Source: an uncultured Elusimicrobiales bacterium
GTDB taxonomy: Bacteria; Elusimicrobiota; Elusimicrobia; Elusimicrobiales; Elusimicrobiaceae
Assembly (NCBI GenBank): GCA_944327085.1
Contig: CALVGG010000002.1
Location: 248,001-312,000 of the forward strand
Length of the DNA: 64,000 nt
Direction of reading: 5' to 3'
The translations under genes were made by a program, and so were the position numbers. How positions within the stretch are numbered: position 1 is the stretch's first letter; every line of letters begins with the position of its first letter. Below the pieces are notes generated by a model. That model was given only the letters and a program-made list of their open reading frames with translations. It was not told the DNA's origin and did no database searches. Below are positions 50,123 through 58,199 of the stretch, piece after piece.

Positions 50123-51421
50123 TTACGGATGGATTTTATCCATCATACGCGGGAAAGGAATGGTTTCGCGTACGTGTTGCAAACCGCAAATCCAGCGCAC
50201 CATACGCTCAATCCCCATACCAAAGCCGGAGTGCGGCACACTGCCGTAGCGGCGCAGGTCCAGGTACCAGTCGTAACCTTTGGGGTCTAAACCCTGTTCT
50301 TTAATGCGGGCAAGCAGGGCGTCGTAATCGGCTTCTCTTTCACTGCCGCCGATAATTTCACCCGCGCCTTCCGGCCCGATTACGTCCACCGCCAGTACCA
50401 CTTTGGGGTTTTTGGGGTCGCGCTTCATATAGAAGGCCTTGATGGCGGTGGGGTAGCGGTGAATCATAATGGGGGTGTCGTAATCTTCACCCAGCAGGGT
50501 TTCTTCATCTCCGCCGATATCTCCGCCCCAGGGGGTGTTGTTGCCTTTTTTGTGCAGTATTTCAATGGCGTCAGTATAATCAATGCGGGGGAATTTTTTG
50601 TCCACCGTGGCCTGCAGTTTGGTGGTATCGCGCCCCAAGGTTTTTAAATCGTCTGCGCGGTTTTTAAGCACTTGGGCCACAATGTACTTAATAAAATCTT
50701 CGGCCAGGTCCATATTATCGTCTAGGTCGTTATAGGCCACTTCGGGTTCCACCATCCAAAATTCGGTTAAATGGCGGCGGGTTTTGCTTTTTTCCGCACG
50801 GAAAGTGGGGCCAAAACAATAGGTGCGCCCCAAAGCCATGGCCGAGGCTTCCCCATACAGCTGCCCGCTTTGGGACAGGAAGGCCTTTTCGCCAAAATAA
50901 TCGGTTTCAAACAAGGTGCTGGTGCCTTCGCAGGCGGCCGGGGTTAAGATAGGGGAATCGGACAAAATAAACCCGTTTTTGTGCAAATATTCGCGGATGG
51001 CAAAAATAATTTCATCGCGTATGCGCAAAATGGCGGTTTGCTTGGCCGAGCGCAGCCATAAGTGGCGGTAATGCATTAAAAATTCGGGGCCGTGTTCTTT
51101 GGGGGAGATGGGGTAATCCTTGGCCATTTGCACAACTTCCAAATTTTTTACGCCCAGCTCATAACCCAAGGGGGAGCGTTTGTCTTCACGCACCGTACCG
51201 GTGATGATGATGGAAGATTCCTGGGTTACTTTGTCGCCCAGTTCAAATTGCTCGGGGGAAACATCCCCTTTAAACATAACGCATTGGATAATGCCGCTGC
51301 CGTCGCGCAATTGCAAAAAGTGCAGTTTGCCGCTGGAGCGTTTGTTATATAACCAGCCTTTTAAAGTGATTTCCTGGCCCAAATATTGGCCCACGTCTTT
51401 CACGCGATATTTGCTAGACAT
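50123..51421 (-). CDS. asnS: Asparaginyl-tRNA synthetase
   Basis: The 432-residue class IIb synthetase has an N-terminal OB fold ([34 protein letters not shown]), motif 2 in [21 protein letters not shown] and motif 3 as [21 protein letters not shown]. It ends [17 protein letters not shown]. The [15 protein letters not shown] and VRETIPFPR blocks identify it as AsnRS rather than AspRS. AGAGGA precedes the ATG. Confidence 0.96.
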   Translation of the reverse strand: MSSKYRVKDVGQYLGQEITLKGWLYNKRSSGKLHFLQLRDGSGIIQCVMFKGDVSPEQFELGDKVTQESSIIITGTVREDKRSPLGYELGVKNLEVVQMAKDYPISPKEHGPEFLMHYRHLWLRSAKQTAILRIRDEIIFAIREYLHKNGFILSDSPILTPAACEGTSTLFETDYFGEKAFLSQSGQLYGEASAMALGRTYCFGPTFRAEKSKTRRHLTEFWMVEPEVAYNDLDDNMDLAEDFIKYIVAQVLKNRADDLKTLGRDTTKLQATVDKKFPRIDYTDAIEILHKKGNNTPWGGDIGGDEETLLGEDYDTPIMIHRYPTAIKAFYMKRDPKNPKVVLAVDVIGPEGAGEIIGGSEREADYDALLARIKEQGLDPKGYDWYLDLRRYGSVPHSGFGMGIERMVRWICGLQHVRETIPFPRMMDKIHP

Positions 51422-51460
51422 AAATTCCTCTTTGAAAGTGTTAAATAAAGGTACTGTTAT

Positions 51461-51466
51461 ATTTTA
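51461..51466 (-). promoter_or_regulatory. -10 box (GCTAAAAT) of asnS
   Basis: TAAAAT on the minus strand, preceded by GC as in the recurring TGCTAnAAT element, lies 39 bases before the asnS ATG. Confidence 0.45.
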
Positions 51467-51488
51467 GCTTTTTCATACGGAAAATTAA

Positions 51489-51549
51489 ACTCCGCCCCGG
51501 GCGCCGCGGGGTATATTTTAAGGGGCGTGTAACTTTGGGCCCGACGGAG
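51489..51549. other. GC-rich imperfect inverted repeat between asnS and tRNA-Ala
   Basis: CTCCG and CGGAG at the ends enclose CGCCCC and GGGGCG, then further GC-rich pairs. It lies upstream of both the asnS and tRNA promoters, so it may be an unrecognised small RNA or a binding site. No gene is seen. Confidence 0.35.
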
Positions 51550-51584
51550 AAATCATAATAAATTTTTCTTTTTGTTTTTGTATA

Positions 51585-51593
51585 TGCTATAAT
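51585..51593 (+). promoter_or_regulatory. Extended -10 promoter (TGCTATAAT) of tRNA-Ala
   Basis: TGCTATAAT lies 47 bases before the mature tRNA 5' end, leaving a leader of about 40 bases for processing. Confidence 0.6.
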
Positions 51594-51640
51594 AAATATG
51601 TTCTTAGAAGTTCCCGCACTAAGAAATTAAAAAGATTTTT

Positions 51641-51716
51641 GGGCGTGTAGCTCAGCTGGGAGAGCGCCTCGTTCGCAACGAGGAGGTCGTCGGTTCGATC
51701 CCGATCACGTCCACCA
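51641..51716 (+). tRNA. tRNA-Ala (anticodon CGC)
   Basis: The 76-base cloverleaf is complete. The acceptor stem is GGGCGTG/CACGTCC with the G3:U70 alanine identity pair. D arm GCTC..GAGC, anticodon stem CCTCG/CGAGG with loop TTCGCAA and T arm with GGTTCGATCC follow. CCA is encoded. The anticodon CGC reads GCG alanine codons. Confidence 0.97.
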
Positions 51717-51725
51717 TTTTAAATG

Positions 51726-51748
51726 CCACGCTTAAGCGTGGTTTTTTT
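51726..51748 (+). terminator. Intrinsic terminator after tRNA-Ala
   Basis: CCACGC-TTAA-GCGTGG followed by seven T residues begins 10 bases after the tRNA CCA end. It is part of the first copy of the tandem repeat. Confidence 0.85.
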
Positions 51749-51921
51749 ATGTGTGCAAAGCGCTGTAACGCTTCCGACGTGAGCGGAGGAGGCGGGCGTG
51801 TAAGTTCCGCTCAGGCCACAATTTTGCCTTATACGCTTAAGCGTGGTTTTTTTATGTATGCAAAGCGCTGTAACGCTTCCGACGTGAGCGGAGGAGGCGG
51901 GCGTGTAAGTTCCGCTCAGGC
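51728..51921 (+). repeat. Two tandem 89-base repeats downstream of tRNA-Ala
   Basis: Copy 1 (51728-51816) and copy 2 (51833-51921) differ at about one base and start 105 bases apart. Each contains the terminator hairpin, CAAAGCGCTGTAACGCTTCC and an internal GAGCGGA/TCCGCTC stem. The 105-base period keeps frame across both copies, giving a 64-codon reading frame that lacks a ribosome-binding site and looks spurious. Confidence 0.88.
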
Positions 51922-52021
51922 AACTGTTTTAGGCTTTGCTTAAGCCTTGTCTTTATGGGGGTATGGTGGGGCCGGCAGGCTTTTTCTATAAGGGCTGAAG
52001 GTGTCTTCTTCCCTCTTAAAA

Positions 52022-52030
52022 TGCTAAAAT
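52022..52030 (+). promoter_or_regulatory. Extended -10 promoter (TGCTAAAAT) of hisS-aspS
   Basis: TGCTAAAAT ends eight bases before the hisS ATG, with no ribosome-binding site, so the message is probably leaderless. Confidence 0.6.
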
Positions 52031-52038
52031 AAAACTAT

Positions 52039-53268
52039 ATGGCAAAACTAGTACGTGGGTTTAGAGACATTTTTGAACCCCAATCCAAAAATTTTACTGA
52101 ATTGGAAAACTGCGCCCGCGGCGTATTTTCCTTATACGGCTTTGGCGAACTGCGCCTGCCTACCGTGGAACTGAAAGAACTGTTCGTTAAATCCACGGGC
52201 GAAACGACTGACATCGTTCAAAAAGAGATGTACGCGTTTGAAGACGCCGGCCACCGCCAGCTGGCCATCCGCCCGGAGGGAACCCCCGGCGTGGTGCGTG
52301 CTTATTTGGAAAATAATTTTGTGCAGGCCGCGCCCGTGCAAAAATTTTACTACATTGGCAATATGTTCCGGGCCGAACGCCCCCAGGCGGGCCGCTACCG
52401 AGAGTTTGAACAAATCGGCGCGGAATACATCGGCAACTCGGCCCCGGCGGCTGATGCGGAAGTCATTTTAATGTTAAAAGACATTGTTTCCCGCTTTGGC
52501 GCCAAAAACTATTGCGTTAAAATCAACAGTTTAGGGTGCGACAAATGCCGCCCGCTTTACCGCCAGGAATTGATAGACTTTTTATCCAAAGAAAAAGACA
52601 CCTTGTGCGAAAATTGCCAAACCCGCTTGGAAAAGAACCCGCTTCGCGTGTTGGACTGCAAGATTGACGGCCCCCGTTTTGCCGGCCGCGTGCCCACCAT
52701 GCACCTCTGCCCGGACTGCCAAGCCCACTTTGACGAAGTACAAGCCCTTTTAAAAGGCAAAATAGATTTTATTGTAGACCCTATGCTCGTGCGCGGGTTG
52801 GATTATTATTCCCGCACCGTGTTTGAATTCCAAGCGGGGGACGTATCCCAAAACGCCATAGCGGCCGGCGGCCGTTATGACACCTTGGTCAAAAACATGG
52901 GCGGCCCCGCCACGCCGGCCATCGGCTGGGCCATGGGGGCCGAACGCGTTATTGCCGCCCGCGGGGAAGTGGCCCGCCCGCAGCAAAAAAGCGTTTGTGT
53001 CATATCCATGGATAAACAATGCAATGAAACCGCTTTTAATATTATGCAGTCTTTACGTGCGGCCGGTATCCGCACGGAAGGCGGTTTGTTTGACAAAAAC
53101 ATCAAAGGCCAAATGAAACAGGCCGACCGCTGCCACGCCGCCTATGCCATTATTTTAGGCACGGACGAGCTCGCCCAGCGCCAGGCCACGTTTAAAAACC
53201 TGGCCACCGGGGAACAACAAAAAATTTCGTTTGACGTATTAACCCAAGAGGTACAAAAAGTATTATGA
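52039..53268 (+). CDS. hisS: Histidyl-tRNA synthetase
   Basis: The 409-residue class IIa synthetase has RGFRDIFEPQSKNF, motif 2 as YIGNMFRAERPQAGRYREFEQIGAE, the histidine-specific LVRGLDYYSRTVFEF and motif 3 as AIGWAMGAERVI. The C-terminal anticodon-binding domain ends TQEVQKVL. It overlaps aspS by four bases. Confidence 0.97.
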   Translation: MAKLVRGFRDIFEPQSKNFTELENCARGVFSLYGFGELRLPTVELKELFVKSTGETTDIVQKEMYAFEDAGHRQLAIRPEGTPGVVRAYLENNFVQAAPVQKFYYIGNMFRAERPQAGRYREFEQIGAEYIGNSAPAADAEVILMLKDIVSRFGAKNYCVKINSLGCDKCRPLYRQELIDFLSKEKDTLCENCQTRLEKNPLRVLDCKIDGPRFAGRVPTMHLCPDCQAHFDEVQALLKGKIDFIVDPMLVRGLDYYSRTVFEFQAGDVSQNAIAAGGRYDTLVKNMGGPATPAIGWAMGAERVIAARGEVARPQQKSVCVISMDKQCNETAFNIMQSLRAAGIRTEGGLFDKNIKGQMKQADRCHAAYAIILGTDELAQRQATFKNLATGEQQKISFDVLTQEVQKVL

Positions 53269-55010
53269 AAAGAACCAATTATTGCGGGGAGGTAACCTCC
53301 AAATTTTTAGGCACCCGCCAAACGCTGTGCGGCTGGGTAAACAGTTACCGCAACCACGGCGGCGTATTGTTTATAGACCTGCGCGACCGCAGCGGCATTT
53401 GCCAGGTAGTGGTGGAACCTGCCAAACCGTTTTTTGCAGAAGCGTCTGCCGTGCGTAACGAATACGTAATAGAAGTTACCGGCACCGTACAAAGACGTAT
53501 TGAAGGCGCCGTAAACAAACATATGAAAACCGGCGAGATTGAACTGGTGGCGGAAGAATTTAAAGTATTAAATACTTCCATTCCTCTTCCGTTTGATGTG
53601 GAAAAATCCCGCTCGGTAGCGGAAGAAATCCGCCTTAAATACCGCTATTTGGATTTAAGAAACCCCAAAATGTACGCCAATTTGCTTTTGCGCCATCGTT
53701 TATCCCAGGCGGCGCGCCGCTATTTGGACGGGCAGGGCTTTTTGGAAGTGGAAACCCCTATTTTAACCCGTTCCACGCCGGAAGGCGCGCGCGATTATTT
53801 GGTTCCGTCCCGCGTGCACCACGGGGAATTTTACGCCCTGCCGCAAAGCCCGCAAATGTTTAAACAAACGTTAATGGCCAGCGGCATTGACCGTTACTTC
53901 CAACTGGCGCGCTGCTTTCGCGATGAAGACTTGCGCGCGGACCGCCAGCCCGAACACACGCAGATTGATATGGAAATGTCCTTTGTCACCATTAACGATA
54001 TTCACGAAGTGGTGGAAGGCCTGATGAAAGAACTTTTTGCCACCGCGGGCGAAACCATTCAAACCCCTTTCCCCAAATTGCCGTATAAAGACGCCATGGA
54101 CAAATACGGTTCCGACAAGCCGGACCTTCGCTACGATTTGCAAATGCAAAACGTTTCCGAAGTATTTAAAAACACAGGCTTTAAAGTATTTGCCGATGTG
54201 CTTGCCAACGGGGGGGAAGTGCGCTCCCTGGTGGCACAAGGCGGGGCCGGTATGTCCCGCGGGCAGATTGACAAACTGACGGAACTGGCCAAAAAGAACG
54301 GCGCTAAGGGCCTGGTGTGGCTTAAGTATAAAGACGGCAAATTGGAAAGCCCGTCCGCCAAGTTCTTTACCCCGGCGGAGCTGGACGCTTTAATTGCCAA
54401 AAGCGGCGCCCAGGAAGGCGATTTGATTTTGCTGGGTAGCGATAAATTCTCCACCGTATGCACCTTTATGGGGGCACTGCGCAAAGAACTGGTTAAAAAC
54501 TTAACCCCCAAATGCAAATGGGCCTTTGCCTGGATTACGGACTTCCCGCTTTTGGAATACATCCCGGAAGAAGACCGCTGGGACGCCGCCCACAACCCCT
54601 TTACGGCCGCGCATGAAGAAGACTTGGACAAACTGGAAACGGACCCGGGTTCCGTGCGTTCCTATCAGTTTGACCTGGTATTAAACGGCAACGAGCTGGC
54701 CTCCGGCTCCGTGCGTAACTGCCGCAGAGACGTGCAGGAACGCATCTTGGCTTTAATGAAACACCCCAAGGAAGAAGCCGCCCGCCGCTTTGGCATGTTG
54801 TTAAACGCGCTGGAAGCGGGGGCCCCGCCTCACGGCGGCATTGGCCTGGGGATGGACCGCATCACAGCGCTACTAGCGGGTGAAGAATCCATCCGCGAAG
54901 TAATTGCCTTCCCCAAAACGGCGCAGGCAATCTGCCCGCTGACGGACTCCCCCAACGTGGTGGACGATATCCAGTTAAAAGAGTTGGCTTTAGCCATTAT
55001 CAAAGATTAA
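53265..55010 (+). CDS. aspS: Aspartyl-tRNA synthetase
   Basis: The 581-residue class IIb synthetase has an OB fold (LCGWVNSYRNHGGVLFIDLRDRSGICQVVVEP), motif 2 as ARCFRDEDLRADRQPEHTQIDMEMSF, a bacterial GAD insertion (about residues 280-420) and motif 3 as GIGLGMDRITALLAGEESIREVIAFPKT. Since asnS is also present in this window, a misacylation route to Asn-tRNA is not required, although AspRS specificity itself is not evident from sequence. Confidence 0.97.
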   Translation: MKRTNYCGEVTSKFLGTRQTLCGWVNSYRNHGGVLFIDLRDRSGICQVVVEPAKPFFAEASAVRNEYVIEVTGTVQRRIEGAVNKHMKTGEIELVAEEFKVLNTSIPLPFDVEKSRSVAEEIRLKYRYLDLRNPKMYANLLLRHRLSQAARRYLDGQGFLEVETPILTRSTPEGARDYLVPSRVHHGEFYALPQSPQMFKQTLMASGIDRYFQLARCFRDEDLRADRQPEHTQIDMEMSFVTINDIHEVVEGLMKELFATAGETIQTPFPKLPYKDAMDKYGSDKPDLRYDLQMQNVSEVFKNTGFKVFADVLANGGEVRSLVAQGGAGMSRGQIDKLTELAKKNGAKGLVWLKYKDGKLESPSAKFFTPAELDALIAKSGAQEGDLILLGSDKFSTVCTFMGALRKELVKNLTPKCKWAFAWITDFPLLEYIPEEDRWDAAHNPFTAAHEEDLDKLETDPGSVRSYQFDLVLNGNELASGSVRNCRRDVQERILALMKHPKEEAARRFGMLLNALEAGAPPHGGIGLGMDRITALLAGEESIREVIAFPKTAQAICPLTDSPNVVDDIQLKELALAIIKD

Positions 55011-55013
55011 CCG

Positions 55014-55040
55014 AAACCCCGGGTATTTCCCGGGGTTTTT
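55014..55040 (+). terminator. Intrinsic terminator after aspS
   Basis: AAACCCCGGG (55014-55023) and CCCGGGGTTT (55029-55038) form a stem with a five-base loop, followed by TTT. Confidence 0.84.
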
Positions 55041-55062
55041 AGTAGCAAAAAGTTTGTTTTTT

Positions 55063-55071
55063 TGGCATAAT
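55063..55071 (+). promoter_or_regulatory. Extended -10 promoter (TGGCATAAT) of the repeat lipoprotein gene
   Basis: TGGCATAAT ends nine bases before the ATG at 55081; no ribosome-binding site lies between. Confidence 0.5.
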
Positions 55072-55080
55072 AAGCATATT

Positions 55081-56106
55081 ATGAAAATCACTCGTTTATG
55101 TGTTCCCGTGTTACTTGTTTTGGCGGCGTGTTCTCCTGCCCCGCAGGAGGAGGAAGCCGTTTCCGCCCGCCCCACGCGTGAAGAAAACGTGGCGCGTTAT
55201 TTGGCCAAAGCCAAGCAAAACGGCCGCCTGGCCCAAGAGCGCCGCCGGCCTATCAAGGCCCCTGCCCCGGTAAACGTGGCGGAAATAAAACCCCATCCGG
55301 ATGAAATGTTTTTTCCCGCTCTGCCGGCGGAAATGGCCGCCGTTAAAGCCAATTTAGAGCGCCGCGTGCGCCAGGAATACGGCGAAACGGCCGCCGCACA
55401 GGCCGGCGCCATCATTATGGAGTATCACGAAGCGGCGCAAGCCGCGGCCAAAAAAGCGCACAGCCCGGCCGAAATGGCCGCCGCCCTAAGAGAGCTGGAC
55501 CAACAATATGAACAAAAATTAAACGTGTTTTTGGACGACCAAGCCGCCCTTAAATGGGTGCCCCCTACGCAAAAACAATTAAAAATAGCCCGTGCGGAAA
55601 TGGACGCCAAAAACAAAGAGATGTTAAAAAACATAGCAGATTTATACGGCCCCGTATGTGCGGAGAAAGCGGCCCCGGTGTTAAACGAAGCCGTGGAAAA
55701 TTATATGCAGGTGTTTAATACGGCAAAAGACGGGCCAGATATGCAAAAACGCAGCCGGGAAGCGGTAGAACAGTCCGACGCTAAACTGGCCGCTGTGGTG
55801 GCCCGGTACGGGGACCCCAAAGGCCCCATGAGCGAAGAAGACCTGCAAGCCATGCGGGCGGAAATGATAGCCGCTTACCAGGAAGTGGAAAAAAAGTTTA
55901 ACCGCCTTTACGGTAAAGAAGCCGTGTTGGAAATACGCCCGTTTTTTAACCAAATTTTAAAAAATGCGGCGGCGGTGGGCGCGGCCGATACCCGCCAAAG
56001 TTATAAGCGCGAGGAACTGGCCCGCTTAAACAAAATTTACCAGCAGCAGCTGGCCGATATGCAAAAACGTTTTAATGCACGCATAAAACAAAAAGCCAAA
56101 CGCTAA
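55081..56106 (+). CDS. Lipoprotein with three long helical repeats
   Basis: The 341-residue protein begins MKITRLCVPVLLVLAACSPAP, a lipoprotein signal with lipobox LAAC. The mature part is almost entirely charged alpha-helix and contains three units, each opening with a YG-type motif: YGETAAAQAGAIIMEYHEAA, YGPVCAEKAAPVLNEAVENY and YGKEAVLEIRPFFNQIL. The same motif recurs in the following gene. I do not recognise the family. It probably extends from a membrane into the periplasm as a coiled coil. The ATG at 55081 is preferred; an upstream frame starts inside the promoter. Confidence 0.82.
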   Translation: MKITRLCVPVLLVLAACSPAPQEEEAVSARPTREENVARYLAKAKQNGRLAQERRRPIKAPAPVNVAEIKPHPDEMFFPALPAEMAAVKANLERRVRQEYGETAAAQAGAIIMEYHEAAQAAAKKAHSPAEMAAALRELDQQYEQKLNVFLDDQAALKWVPPTQKQLKIARAEMDAKNKEMLKNIADLYGPVCAEKAAPVLNEAVENYMQVFNTAKDGPDMQKRSREAVEQSDAKLAAVVARYGDPKGPMSEEDLQAMRAEMIAAYQEVEKKFNRLYGKEAVLEIRPFFNQILKNAAAVGAADTRQSYKREELARLNKIYQQQLADMQKRFNARIKQKAKR

Positions 56107-56108
56107 AC

Positions 56109-56139
56109 AAAACCCCGGGCTTGCAGGCCCGGGGTTTTT
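56109..56139 (+). terminator. Intrinsic terminator between the two repeat-protein genes
   Basis: AACCCCGGGC and GCCCGGGGTT form a 10-bp stem with loop TTGCAG, followed by TTTTT. The second repeat-protein gene therefore has its own promoter. Confidence 0.86.
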
Positions 56140-56140
56140 G

Positions 56141-56146
56141 TACAAT
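56141..56146 (+). promoter_or_regulatory. -10 box (TACAAT) of the second repeat-protein gene
   Basis: TACAAT lies nine bases before the ATG at 56156 with no ribosome-binding site, immediately after the terminator. Confidence 0.42.
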
Positions 56147-56155
56147 AATTATAAT

Positions 56156-58003
56156 ATGAAAAACAAAATATTGGTTTATTTGCTCGTTTTAATTATTTTA
56201 ATGTTGCTATTGGCCGGGGTACTGGCCTTTAAACCGGTGTCTAAAAGTGCTTTGGGCCCGCAAACTGCGCAAGCGGACGGCTCTTACACGCCCGTGCAAG
56301 AAGAACTGCCCGCGCGGGATCCGGCCTTGGCTGATTTAAAACGGCAGGAAATTTTAGGCCTGCCCGCCGCGGCCCCGGTAAACACGGGGTATCGCCCGCA
56401 GGCAGTTTCTGCTCCGTATCGCCAAGCTGTGCGGCCGGGCGCGGCCCCTGCGGTTGCGGCCGGTAATTTACAGCAGGCTTATGTGCGCCGCAACGGGCAA
56501 AATCCCGCGTTAAAAGGGCGGCTTGTGGGCGGGTCCGCTTCGGCTTCTAGCGCCGGCAAAGGTGGGTCTTCCTCCGCGCCGGAAGGCACCGGCGGTTTTA
56601 TGCCGGGCAACCGGGCCGGTGCGGCCGGGGGAAACGAAGATTCTTATAAAGCCGCTAATAATACCCTGTTATCTTACCTGGGCCCTAAAGACCGCAAACA
56701 ACAGGAAGCTTTATTTAGGCAGATGGACGGTTTAAACAGTGCGCTGGATAATGCCATCGCACGCGCCATGGCCCCCAAATCCAAGCGCCAGGCCATGCTG
56801 GAAAAATACACCCGCCGCTCGGGCCCGGAAGCTTTAAAAAGGACTTCAAACCCGTTTGCAGATGTAATTTCTCAAATTGCTTCGCAAAAATCTTCCGTTG
56901 TGCAAAGCATGAGCGATAATTTCGGCTCTTCCGCCGGCCGCCAGGCGGGGAAAATTATGGATAACTTCCAAAAGGAAGCCTCTGCCGTAGCCAACCGCAG
57001 CGATTTAACCCAACAGCAAAAAGGCGATGAAATACGCAAATTAAACAATAAATATCAACGCCAGTTAAACAATTTGGCACAGGCGGGTACTTTGCAAAAA
57101 ATGGAAGAAGAACAACGCAAAGAAAACGAAGAATACCTGGCCTTGCTTAGCGATAAATTTAACCCGGAAACGGCCGCCGCCGCGCGGGAAGTGCTGGACC
57201 GGTTTACCACCCAAAAAATGCAGTTGGTAAAACAGGGGCTGCCGGCGCCGCAGTTTCAGGAAGAGTATTTAAAGATGAAGCAAGCTGCCGACGATAAAGT
57301 AAAAGAAGCCGTTTTCAAGGCCAACCCCGGCCGTATGGATACGGGCGAATTGTTGGACGAAGTAAACCGCCAAAGTGCGCACGCCCAAATGCAGCGCGAT
57401 AAAGAAGCCGTGGAGGCCGGTTTAAAGCAGGACCAGCGTGTGTATGTGTCCGACGAAGTAAAACAAAAATACCGCGAAAATTTTGCCGCTCAGCGCGCCA
57501 AAGATTTAAAAGCCGTTAAGGAAGCTTACGGCCCGGAAGTGGCCGCCCAGTTTGAGCAAATTGACCAGGCCTATGAACAAGAAGTAATGGAAAATTTTGA
57601 CTCTCAGGAAGGGCGTTTAACCGTGAACGAGAAAAACCAGGCCGCCGTGGAAAAGCGCAATAAAGCTGTGCAGGCCTTGCTGGAAAAAGCCAAGAACGAC
57701 CCGCAAATACAAGAAAAACAAGCGGCGCAAATGGAAACGGAAATTAAAAAACAGAACGAACAAACCCTTTCCCAAATTATGCAAAGCGAAGAAATGCGCC
57801 AGTGGCCATCTGCCGCCAAGAAGGACTATGAAAAACAGGCCCGCGCCATTTTGGACGATATGGCCCAACAACTGGCCCAGGCGGCCGTAAAAGCCCAAGA
57901 CCAAAAATCCTACGAGCAGGAAACCCGGCGCATTCAACAGGCCGCCCAGCAGAAACTGCAAAATATTCAGGTATCTGTTCCGCAGCTGCAGCCCGCGCAG
58001 TAA
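56156..58003 (+). CDS. Membrane-anchored coiled-coil repeat protein, paralogue of the preceding lipoprotein
   Basis: The 615-residue protein starts with a signal-anchor (KNKILVYLLVLIILMLLLAGVLAF), then a Gly/Ala/Pro-rich stretch (about residues 35-160) and a long charged helical body. Its units begin FGSSAGRQAGKIMDNFQKEA, FNPETAAAAREVLDRFTTQ and YGPEVAAQFEQIDQAYEQ, the same pattern as the lipoprotein at 55081. The C-terminus is Gln/Ala-rich. No catalytic motif is visible. The two neighbours probably arose by duplication and may interact across the periplasm, one anchored in each membrane. Confidence 0.82.
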   Translation: MKNKILVYLLVLIILMLLLAGVLAFKPVSKSALGPQTAQADGSYTPVQEELPARDPALADLKRQEILGLPAAAPVNTGYRPQAVSAPYRQAVRPGAAPAVAAGNLQQAYVRRNGQNPALKGRLVGGSASASSAGKGGSSSAPEGTGGFMPGNRAGAAGGNEDSYKAANNTLLSYLGPKDRKQQEALFRQMDGLNSALDNAIARAMAPKSKRQAMLEKYTRRSGPEALKRTSNPFADVISQIASQKSSVVQSMSDNFGSSAGRQAGKIMDNFQKEASAVANRSDLTQQQKGDEIRKLNNKYQRQLNNLAQAGTLQKMEEEQRKENEEYLALLSDKFNPETAAAAREVLDRFTTQKMQLVKQGLPAPQFQEEYLKMKQAADDKVKEAVFKANPGRMDTGELLDEVNRQSAHAQMQRDKEAVEAGLKQDQRVYVSDEVKQKYRENFAAQRAKDLKAVKEAYGPEVAAQFEQIDQAYEQEVMENFDSQEGRLTVNEKNQAAVEKRNKAVQALLEKAKNDPQIQEKQAAQMETEIKKQNEQTLSQIMQSEEMRQWPSAAKKDYEKQARAILDDMAQQLAQAAVKAQDQKSYEQETRRIQQAAQQKLQNIQVSVPQLQPAQ

Positions 58004-58033
58004 CGGTGCTAATAGTTTCCCTGTTCTTTATTT

Positions 58034-58058
58034 ACCCCGCTTAACGGCGGGGTTTTTT
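58034..58058 (+). terminator. Intrinsic terminator after the coiled-coil gene
   Basis: ACCCCGC and GCGGGGT form a stem around TTAACG, followed by six T residues. The remaining bases up to 58199 hold nothing I can recognise. Confidence 0.82.
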
Positions 58059-58199
58059 ATGGCCTTAGCGACGGTTTTTGCCTTGTATAAAAGGGGCGTT
58101 TTGTGGGTTGTTATGCAGTGGTTTATTAAAAGCCCCGGTAAGCAGGACACGAAAAAACGGGACTGCAAAATAAGGCAGGCCCGGGTGAGGGTAAAAGAT

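Noticed and set aside
51749-51943. 64-codon reading frame with two copies of AKRCNASDVSGGGG
   Set aside because: It has no ribosome-binding site, starts within a terminator T-run, and exists only because the tandem repeat period is a multiple of three.
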